Positions 1 through 4,776 of a DNA stretch of 10,027 nucleotides are shown here, in pieces. Every line of letters begins with the position of its first letter. The stretch's first letter is position 1. Origin of the DNA: Clostridiales bacterium (GTDB taxonomy: Bacteria; Bacillota; Clostridia; Monoglobales; Monoglobaceae); NCBI GenBank assembly GCA_016303265.1, contig JAEDLZ010000050.1, positions 1 to 10,027 of the forward strand. The letters are read 5' to 3'. The position numbers and the translations under genes were made by a program. Below the pieces are notes generated by a model, which was given only the letters and a program-made list of their open reading frames with translations, searched no databases and was not told the origin of the DNA.

Positions 1-714
1 AAGATATTTTTCGGTAACCTCATCAACAGGGAAAATTCCGTTTTTAGCTCCTGCTTCTATTGCCATATTGCAAATACAAAGTCTGTCGTCCATTGAAAGA
101 GCGCTTACTCCCTCGCCGCAGAACTCCATACTCTTGTATAAGGCCCCGTCAACCCCTATTTTTCCTATAATAGTCAGAATAACATCCTTGCCGCTGCAAT
201 TTCCCGGCAGCTTGCCGGAAAGCTCAATCTTTATTGCCGACGGAACCTTAAACCATGCTGTACCGGTTGCCATTCCTGCCGCCATATCCGTGCTTCCCAC
301 GCCCGTTGAAAAAGCCCCGAGAGCTCCGTATGTACAGGTGTGGCTGTCTGCGCCGATAATACAGTCCCCGGCGGTAACAACACCCTGTTCCGGCAGCAAC
401 GCATGCTCGATTCCCATTTTCCCCACATCATAGAAATGGCTTATGCAATGGTCACAGGCAAATTCACGGCACTGCGCCGACTGCTCTGCGGCTTTTATAT
501 CCTTATTCGGAACAAAATGGTCAAGAACTATTGCAACCCTCTCTTTGTCAAAAACATCCGTAAAGCCCGCTTTCTTAAACTCGTTTACCGCCACGGGCGT
601 TGTGATGTCATTTCCTAAAACTATATCCAGTTTTGCATTTATAAGCTGACCTGCCTCAACATAATCAAGTCCTGCATGAGCTGCAAGAATTTTTTGCGTC
701 ATTGTCATCTTCAT
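1..714 (-). CDS. leuC: 3-isopropylmalate dehydratase large subunit, 3' end cut by window edge
   Basis: The frame is open from the ATG at 714 to the left edge, giving the first 238 residues of what is normally a protein of about 420. LeuC with LeuD isomerises 2-isopropylmalate to 3-isopropylmalate in leucine synthesis, using a [4Fe-4S] cluster in the cytoplasm. Visible aconitase-family motifs are HFVPNKD at residues 66-72, GADSHTCTYGALGAF at 121-135 and MDDRLCICNMAIEAGAK at 208-224. The cluster cysteines of this family lie in the missing C-terminal half, so they cannot be checked. The start at 714 is preferred over Met codons at 708 and 702 because AGAAAGG lies about 11 nt upstream of it. It is the last visible gene of the ilvA-ridA-leuA-leuC set. 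The 269-bp gap to leuA is unusually long, but no U-tailed terminator is visible in it. leuD and leuB presumably follow off the edge. Assignment to the HacA-like subfamily is from general sequence character. Confidence 0.95.
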   Translation of the reverse strand, partial: MKMTMTQKILAAHAGLDYVEAGQLINAKLDIVLGNDITTPVAVNEFKKAGFTDVFDKERVAIVLDHFVPNKDIKAAEQSAQCREFACDHCISHFYDVGKMGIEHALLPEQGVVTAGDCIIGADSHTCTYGALGAFSTGVGSTDMAAGMATGTAWFKVPSAIKIELSGKLPGNCSGKDVILTIIGKIGVDGALYKSMEFCGEGVSALSMDDRLCICNMAIEAGAKNGIFPVDEVTEKYL

Positions 715-983
715 AATTTTCACAGCCTTTCTTCCCACGCAAATAACAGCGAAAACCTTTTATATCCTTACCGTGGGCAGATAAGGCTATATTCCGCACT
801 CCGATGTGCTTTTGCACTATTTCGTTTTGCCCGTCGGGGAAACATCCGATTTAACGATTTCCCGTTCCGCATCGTCGAATTACACAGTCGCACTCCGGCT
901 TTTTGCAAAGAATAATTCTTCTTTCGAAAATATTCGCCTGCTACGCGGCTTATTCCGCATAAAGATTAGCGCAATATACGCTG
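715..983 (-). repeat. Hairpin-rich non-coding spacer between leuA and leuC, possible dispersed repeat
   Basis: This 269-bp gap sits inside an otherwise tightly packed operon and has no credible ORF on either strand. Read in the operon direction it is a chain of short inverted repeats: GCGG-AAUAAG-CCGC, CGAA-UAUU-UUCG, AAAGAA-GAAUUA-UUCUUU (near 905-922), GGGAAA paired with UUUCCC (near 835-865), a perfect GUGC-AAAA-GCAC, and CCUUA paired with UAAGG just before leuC. The word TTCCGCA recurs on the plus strand. None of the hairpins has a U-run, so it is not an ordinary terminator. It could be a dispersed palindromic intergenic element or a processing/stabilising spacer. Its identity is unknown; only the inverted repeats are seen directly. 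Confidence 0.4.
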
Positions 984-2663
984 CTATTCCTTCTCCTGCT
1001 TGCTTTTTAACATATTATTGTATGCACTGACAAGCGCATATGAACCGGCAAGTATAATGTCCGTATTCATACCTGCGCCCCAGTGCATTACGCCGTCCTC
1101 ATTTTCAAGTCCGATGTACGCCACAGCCGCACTCTGCGAGCCGCAGGTACGCATACTGTGTTCGGTATACACCGAAAGCTTATAATTATCCCCCGTAAAC
1201 TGCTTGAGCGCATTGCTGACTGCGTCAAGAGAACCGTTTCCTACAGCAAAAACCTCCGTCTGCTGACCGTCTTTTTCAAATATAATATCCGCATTTACTT
1301 TGCTGTCCTGCTGTGTAAACTTGACTTTTTCAAGCTTAACGGGCTCTGTCTTGTCAAAATATGTTCCTTTAAATATATCATGCACATCAGCAACCATAAG
1401 CTCTTTATGGCTGTGGTCTGAAATGCTTTTACATTTATAGCTCAAATGCTCTTTCATTCCCGCCGGGATTTCATAGCCGTAGGTCTGCTCAAGAAGATAG
1501 CCTATGCCGCCCTTTCCGCTTTGGGAATTAACTCTGATAACATCCGCATCATAGGTTCTTCCTATATCATGCGGGTCAATGGGTATGTACGGAACCGTCC
1601 ATTGGTGAAGCTGCTTTTCATTACGCCATTTCATGCCCTTGGCAATTGCGTCCTGATGACTCCCCGAAAAGGCCGCAAACACTAAAGAACCGGCATAAGG
1701 CGAACGCTCATACACATGCATACGGGTACATTTTTCATATACTTCCGCAATATGAGGTATATCATGGAAATCAAGCTTTGGGTCCGTCCCGTGAGAATAC
1801 ATATTCATGGCGAGAGTTACAATGTCAACATTACCCGTTCTCTCACCGTTTCCGAAAAGCGTCCCCTCAACACGATCCGCCCCTGCCAAAAGGGCAAGCT
1901 CCGTATCCGCCACTCCTGTTCCGCGGTCATTGTGCGGATGTAGGCTAAGAGTGACATTTTCTCTGTATTTGAGGTTTTTGTCCATATACTCAACCTGGCT
2001 TGCATATATATGAGGCATACTCATTTCAACCGTAACAGGAAGATTTATTATGACATTATTATCTTTTGACGGCTCAAGAACATCCAATACCGCATTGCAC
2101 ACTTCAAGAGCATATTCCGGCTCTGTTCCCGTAAAGCTTTCGGGGGAATATTCAAATCTGAAATTTCCCTCATACTCGCCTGCAAGCTTTTTTACAAGCT
2201 TTGCCCCGTCAACTGCGATTTTCTTGATTTCCTCCTTCGACTTCTTAAACACCTGCTCCCGCTGTGCCACGCTGACAGAATTGTAAAAATGTATGATAGC
2301 GCTCGGCGCACCTTTGCAGGCGTCGAAGGTTTTGCGTATAATATGCTCGCGGCACTGAGTCAGAACCTGTACGGTAACATCGTCGGGTATCATATTTTTA
2401 TCAATAAGCGTCCGCAAAAATTCATACTCGGTTTCAGAAGCCGCGGGAAAGCCCACTTCTATCTCCTTAAATCCGACCTCTAAAAGTAATTTGTAAAACT
2501 CAAGCTTTTCATTAAGATCCATGGGTATAATCAGGCTCTGATTACCGTCCCTTAAATCCACACTGCACCAGCTTGGCGCTTTCTCTATATGGTCCTTTTT
2601 AACCCAATCGAAGGTTACTTCGGGCGGGTTATAATATCCTGTGCTATACTTGCTTATATCCAT
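984..2663 (-). CDS. leuA: 2-isopropylmalate synthase, long (LeuA2) form
   Basis: LeuA condenses acetyl-CoA with 2-oxoisovalerate to give 2-isopropylmalate, the committed step of leucine synthesis, in the cytoplasm. The 559-residue protein has the HMGL-like TIM barrel in its N-terminal part, with the metal/substrate loop DLRDGNQSL at 36-44, HPHNDRGTG (metal-binding histidines) at 242-250 and GNGERTGN at 271-278. The linker motif SGKGGIGYLLEQ follows at 382-393. A C-terminal LeuA dimer/allosteric domain covers about 430-555, so leucine feedback control is expected. The length and the N-terminal extension fit the long type also found in actinobacteria and yeast rather than the roughly 510-residue E. 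coli type. The start at 2663 has AAAAGGA about 9 nt upstream. That site lies in the 19-bp gap after the ridA stop, indicating co-transcription with ridA and ilvA. Homocitrate or citramalate synthase is less likely because the whole LeuA2 architecture is present. Confidence 0.95.
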   Translation of the reverse strand: MDISKYSTGYYNPPEVTFDWVKKDHIEKAPSWCSVDLRDGNQSLIIPMDLNEKLEFYKLLLEVGFKEIEVGFPAASETEYEFLRTLIDKNMIPDDVTVQVLTQCREHIIRKTFDACKGAPSAIIHFYNSVSVAQREQVFKKSKEEIKKIAVDGAKLVKKLAGEYEGNFRFEYSPESFTGTEPEYALEVCNAVLDVLEPSKDNNVIINLPVTVEMSMPHIYASQVEYMDKNLKYRENVTLSLHPHNDRGTGVADTELALLAGADRVEGTLFGNGERTGNVDIVTLAMNMYSHGTDPKLDFHDIPHIAEVYEKCTRMHVYERSPYAGSLVFAAFSGSHQDAIAKGMKWRNEKQLHQWTVPYIPIDPHDIGRTYDADVIRVNSQSGKGGIGYLLEQTYGYEIPAGMKEHLSYKCKSISDHSHKELMVADVHDIFKGTYFDKTEPVKLEKVKFTQQDSKVNADIIFEKDGQQTEVFAVGNGSLDAVSNALKQFTGDNYKLSVYTEHSMRTCGSQSAAVAYIGLENEDGVMHWGAGMNTDIILAGSYALVSAYNNMLKSKQEKE

Positions 2664-2682
2664 TTGGTTCAGTCCTTTTCAA

Positions 2683-3057
2683 TTATATTTCGGCTATAAC
2701 ATCAACTTCTACAAGTACGCCTTTGGGAAGTTCTTTTACTGCAACGCACGATCTTGCAGGCTTGCCGATAAAAAATTTTCCGTATACTTCGTTAAATGCT
2801 GAAAAATCTCCCATATCACTCAGAAAACAAGTAGTTTTAACTACCTTTTCAAGAGAGCTTTTTGCCTCACTTAGTATAGCGGAAATATTCTTGCATACCT
2901 GTTCGGTCTGTTCTTCAATTGTTTTTGCCTCTACATTGCCGTTTTCCGGGTTTATTGCAATCTGCCCCGATGCAAAAACAAATCCGTTTGAAACCTTTGC
3001 CTGCGAATACGGTCCTATTGCGTCAGGCGCATTTGGGGTGTAAATTGTTTTGCTCAT
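2683..3057 (-). CDS. ridA: RidA family 2-iminobutanoate/2-iminopropanoate deaminase
   Basis: This 124-residue protein has the normal RidA (YjgF/YER057c/UK114) length and order: IGPYSQA near the N-terminus (Tyr17), ASGQIAI at 29-35, PARSCVAV with the substrate-carboxylate-binding Arg102, and VEVDVIAEI at the C-terminus with Glu117. In the family this arginine and glutamate are needed for hydrolysis of 2-aminoacrylate and 2-aminocrotonate, the unstable enamines released by PLP-dependent dehydratases, to pyruvate or 2-oxobutanoate. It works as a cytoplasmic trimer. It sits 14 bp after ilvA and 19 bp before leuA, so it is made together with the enzyme that generates its substrate. The start at 3057 follows an AAGGAGAAG-like site within that short gap. 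Having the key residues present supports true deaminase activity over a Rid-family paralogue of other function. Confidence 0.95.
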   Translation of the reverse strand: MSKTIYTPNAPDAIGPYSQAKVSNGFVFASGQIAINPENGNVEAKTIEEQTEQVCKNISAILSEAKSSLEKVVKTTCFLSDMGDFSAFNEVYGKFFIGKPARSCVAVKELPKGVLVEVDVIAEI

Positions 3058-3071
3058 CTTGCTTCTCCTTC

Positions 3072-4271
3072 CTATTTGCTTACTATCTTAAAGCCTTCTT
3101 CTTTCAGCCTTTCGGTTATCTCCTTTAAGTGTTCATGATTTCTTGTTTCCATCGCTATGCGCAGATAGCAGCCGTTAACATTTTCGGTCTTGCTTGCCCG
3201 CTCATGATGCACGCTTGTAACATTGCCTCCGCAGTCGGCTATTATCCTTGATACATCTTTTAGCTGTCCCGGCTTATCTATAAGCTCAATCAAAAGGCTC
3301 ACCGACCGTCCGGAGCGCATAAGTCCTCTCTCTATAACTCTCGACAGTATAGTAACATCAATATTTCCGCCGGATACCACGCTTACAACCTTTTTGCCCT
3401 TTATGGGGAATTTATCGTACATCGCCGCGGCGACGGAAACAGCGCCGGCGCCCTCGGCAATCATCTTCTGGCGCTCTATAAGCGCCAGAATTGCGGAAGA
3501 AATTTCGTCCTCCGTTACTAAGGCAATATCGTCAACATATTTTGAAACTATATCATATGTATTTTCGCCCGGCTGTTTCACGGCAATACCGTCGGCAATC
3601 GTCGATACATTTTCAAGACAGGCAATATGTCCGCCATTTATAGAATTAAACATACTCGGCGCACCTGCCGCCTGAACTCCGTATACCTTCACGGAGGGCT
3701 TTATGGACTTTACGGCATAGGCTATGCCCGAAATCAGTCCTCCTCCGCCCACAGGGACGATAATTGCGTCAACATCATCCATATCTTTCACTATTTCAAG
3801 ACCTATTGTACCCTGCCCTGCTATTACATCTTCATCATCAAAGGGGTGCACAAAGGTATAGCCCATTTCGTCTTTCAGTTCCATCGCCTTATTATAAGCG
3901 TCATCATAGCATCCCTCAACCAGGCACACCTCCGCATGATAACTCTTCGTTGCCTCTACCTTGGAAAGCGGAGCGCTGTCAGGCAGGCAAATCAGCGACG
4001 GAATTCCGCATTTTGAAGCCGCAAGTGCAACCCCCTGAGCATGATTGCCGGCTGAACAGGCTATTACCCCCTTTGCCTTTTCCTCGTCCGACAGGTTTGA
4101 AATCTTATATGCAGAGCCTCTTACCTTAAAAGAGCCGGTATTTTGTAGGTTTTCGGGTTTCAGGTATAGGCTGCAGCCCGGCGCAATGTCCTTTGTATTA
4201 GTCAGCGGTGTTTCTCTTATAATATCCTTCAGCGCCACCGAAGCATCAAAAATTTTATCAATTGTCAACAT
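3072..4271 (-). CDS. ilvA: Threonine ammonia-lyase with C-terminal ACT-like domain (medium form)
   Basis: IlvA converts L-threonine to 2-oxobutanoate and ammonia via a 2-aminocrotonate intermediate, the first step to isoleucine. The 399-residue protein is a fold-type II PLP enzyme: NTGSFKVRGS holds the Schiff-base lysine (Lys49), SAGNHAQG is at 73-80, the phosphate-binding VPVGGGGLISG is at 172-182 and SGGN at 300-303. Residues about 322-399 form one ACT-like domain (SVSLLIELIDKPGQL onwards). This matches the roughly 400-residue ilvA form rather than the 514-residue E. coli IlvA with two regulatory repeats. The start at 4271 is chosen because GGAAAGGG lies 7 nt upstream; a Met at 4304 in the same frame lacks a ribosome site and would add 11 atypical residues. 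It is the first structural gene after the promoter and long leader. Catabolic TdcB-type or serine dehydratase activity cannot be excluded, but the leuA/leuC context favours a biosynthetic role. Confidence 0.93.
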   Translation of the reverse strand: MLTIDKIFDASVALKDIIRETPLTNTKDIAPGCSLYLKPENLQNTGSFKVRGSAYKISNLSDEEKAKGVIACSAGNHAQGVALAASKCGIPSLICLPDSAPLSKVEATKSYHAEVCLVEGCYDDAYNKAMELKDEMGYTFVHPFDDEDVIAGQGTIGLEIVKDMDDVDAIIVPVGGGGLISGIAYAVKSIKPSVKVYGVQAAGAPSMFNSINGGHIACLENVSTIADGIAVKQPGENTYDIVSKYVDDIALVTEDEISSAILALIERQKMIAEGAGAVSVAAAMYDKFPIKGKKVVSVVSGGNIDVTILSRVIERGLMRSGRSVSLLIELIDKPGQLKDVSRIIADCGGNVTSVHHERASKTENVNGCYLRIAMETRNHEHLKEITERLKEEGFKIVSK

Positions 4272-4303
4272 ATAAAATCCCTTTCCGTTATAACAAGATT
4301 TCA

Positions 4304-4329
4304 TTTAAAGTCTTTGCAAAAGCTTTAAA
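4304..4329 (-). promoter_or_regulatory. AU-rich hairpin upstream of the ilvA ribosome site
   Basis: UUUAAAG (4329-4323) pairs with CUUUAAA (4310-4304), and an inner CUUU/AAAG stem extends it. It ends 33 nt before the ilvA ATG and has no U-run, so it is not an intrinsic terminator. It may influence access to the ribosome site or mRNA decay. Confidence 0.35.
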
Positions 4330-4399
4330 CATAGTAATTAACCCTCACAATGACCGGTATACTGCCCGCCGCATTTAAGCAAAACAAGCCTACTGACAT
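4325..4399 (-). CDS. Candidate 24-residue leader peptide rich in Val/Ile
   Basis: An ATG at 4399 opens a 24-codon frame ending with TAA at 4327-4325, 53 bp before ilvA. Its second half reads SIPVIVRVNYYV. The Val-Ile-Val-Arg-Val codons are the 3' arm (about 4352-4335) of the rival stem described for this leader, so translation would melt that stem. A branched-chain-rich peptide ahead of ilvA is what an attenuator would need. Against it, there is no convincing Shine-Dalgarno site (only GCCGGAU directly before the ATG), and hydrophobic codons are common by chance. Low confidence that it is translated. Confidence 0.25.
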   Translation of the reverse strand: MSVGLFCLNAAGSIPVIVRVNYYV

Positions 4400-4433
4400 A
4401 TCCGGCGGAGGACACTGTGAGAGGTTATAATTA
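4335..4433 (-). promoter_or_regulatory. Alternative leader stem competing with the 24-bp hairpin
   Basis: CUCACAGUG (4421-4413) pairs with CAUUGUGAG (4352-4344), nine pairs including one G-U. It is extended by AACC/GGUU after a single bulged U and then by an AU stretch (about 4427-4433 with 4335-4340). Inside, GCCGGAUAU can pair with AUACCGGU. The outer AU part uses the same nucleotides (4424-4433) as the 3' arm of the 24-bp hairpin, so the two folds exclude each other. Confidence 0.45.
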
Positions 4434-4488
4434 AATAAAGTGCCGCACGGATCTATATCCTCCGCCGTGCAGTTTATTTAATTATAAC
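4424..4488 (-). repeat. 24-bp inverted repeat (hairpin) in the ilvA leader
   Basis: A perfect 16-bp inverted repeat (4424-4439 with 4473-4488, GTTATAATTAAATAAA in one arm) continues inward with 8 more pairs of GC-rich sequence (4443-4450 with 4465-4472, one G-U after transcription), around a 14-nt loop. One nucleotide plus a dinucleotide are bulged at the junction on one side only. No U-tract follows, so it is not a simple terminator. Its 5' arm coincides with the Val-Ile-Ile codons of a small ORF. Confidence 0.7.
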
Positions 4489-4515
4489 TCTGCCTTTATT
4501 TTCTGCGTCTGCCAT
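4474..4515 (-). CDS. Candidate 13-residue leader peptide MADAENKGRVIIK
   Basis: ATG at 4515, stop TAA at 4476-4474. The codons GTT ATA ATT for Val-Ile-Ile (4488-4480) lie exactly on the 5' arm of the 24-bp hairpin. A ribosome pausing there for lack of charged Val/Ile tRNA would block that hairpin and free its 3' arm for the rival stem. That geometry is what ribosome-mediated attenuation uses. There is no recognisable Shine-Dalgarno site before the ATG, so translation is doubtful. Confidence 0.3.
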   Translation of the reverse strand: MADAENKGRVIIK

Positions 4516-4591
4516 AATTGTACAAATATCGTCCGAAACAGATATTACTGTTTCGGACGGCATTCATCATAACTCTTTTTCGGCAGCCGCA
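4504..4591 (-). ncRNA. Candidate structured RNA element with perfect 12-bp hairpin
   Basis: The outer stem UGCG-G-CUGCC (4591-4582) pairs with GGCAG-A-CGCA (4513-4504) with one G-A mismatch. It encloses a perfect 12-bp stem CGUCCGAAACAG/CUGUUUCGGACG (4559-4548 with 4541-4530, 6-nt loop) and two single-stranded stretches. It looks like a compact junction near the 5' end of the leader. I do not recognise it as a known riboswitch; family is unassigned. Confidence 0.4.
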
Positions 4592-4632
4592 TATAAATTC
4601 TGAGCCGCTTTCGGCACCTCAGCGTTTTTGCT

Positions 4633-4661
4633 ATTATATCATATTACGACTTTATTGTCAA
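4633..4661 (-). promoter_or_regulatory. Consensus sigma-A promoter of the ilvA-ridA-leuA-leuC operon
   Basis: TTGACA (4661-4656) and TATAAT (4638-4633) are both perfect and separated by exactly 17 bp. Transcription should begin near 4627 and run leftward into the long ilvA leader. Such a strong core promoter implies that control is exerted elsewhere, consistent with leader-based regulation. Confidence 0.9.
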
Positions 4662-4693
4662 CTTTTTTCTGTATTTACTTGGGCATTTTACAT

Positions 4694-4728
4694 AAAAAGA
4701 ACAGCGGCAAAAAGCCGCCGTTCTTTTT
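4694..4728 (-). terminator. Intrinsic terminator of the glnN-amt operon
   Basis: AAAAAGAACGGCGGC (4728-4714) pairs with GCCGCUGUUCUUUUU (4708-4694) around a UUUUU loop: 15 pairs with one G-U, the last five in the U-tract. It lies 48 bp after the amt stop and 33 bp before the ilvA -35 box, so it insulates the two operons. The A/T tails on both sides would let it work in either direction. Confidence 0.9.
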
Positions 4729-4757
4729 TGTGAAATGTTTTAATGCTTATTTTCAAC

Positions 4758-4774
4758 TTAACCGTTTGGGTTAA
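4758..4774 (-). repeat. Small inverted repeat just after the amt stop
   Basis: TTAACC and GGTTAA form a perfect 6-bp inverted repeat with a 5-nt spacer, 3 to 19 bp past the amt stop codon. It is short and may only assist 3'-end protection ahead of the main terminator; it could also be an operator-like site by chance. Confidence 0.3.
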
Positions 4775-4776
4775 AT

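Larger units (their letters stand above)
4272..4627 (-). promoter_or_regulatory. Long structured 5' leader of the ilvA operon
   Basis: About 355 nt separate the predicted transcription start (near 4627) from the ilvA ATG. In transcript order the leader holds: a hairpin at 4622-4600 (CUGA...GCCG-AAAG-CGGC...UCAG); a 10-bp stem with one mismatch pairing 4591-4582 with 4513-4504; inside it a perfect 12-bp hairpin at 4530-4559; a 24-bp hairpin at 4424-4488; a rival stem pairing 4413-4433 with 4335-4352; and an AU-rich hairpin at 4304-4329 just before the ilvA ribosome site. Two short ORFs with valine/isoleucine codons overlap these stems. No T-box core (UGGNACCGCG) and no U-tailed terminator is visible. 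A regulatory leader is strongly suggested; the mechanism is inferred only. Confidence 0.6.

Noticed and set aside
676..1030. Plus-strand open frames across the leuA-leuC gap
   Set aside because: They overlap the ends of leuA and leuC in antisense, lack ribosome sites and show no recognisable domains.
3072..4304. ilvA starting at the upstream Met (4304)
   Set aside because: No ribosome site precedes it, the extra residues are not family-like, and a strong GGAAAGGG site correctly spaces the ATG at 4271.
4457..4462. A third GAGGAU in the loop region of the 24-bp ilvA-leader hairpin
   Set aside because: It is not presented as a hexaloop on a short stem and is not at the same distance from the -10 box; a 6-mer is expected a few times per 10 kb by chance.
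4501..4570. 24-residue ORF from the ATG at 4570 as leader peptide
   Set aside because: The coding content is Arg/Asn/Tyr-rich without a run of branched-chain codons, and it reads straight through the perfect 12-bp hairpin; no good ribosome spacing.
4272..4630. T-box riboswitch ahead of ilvA
   Set aside because: This was expected for a Firmicute ilvA, but no UGGNACCGCG core and no terminator/antiterminator pair with U-run can be found in the leader.
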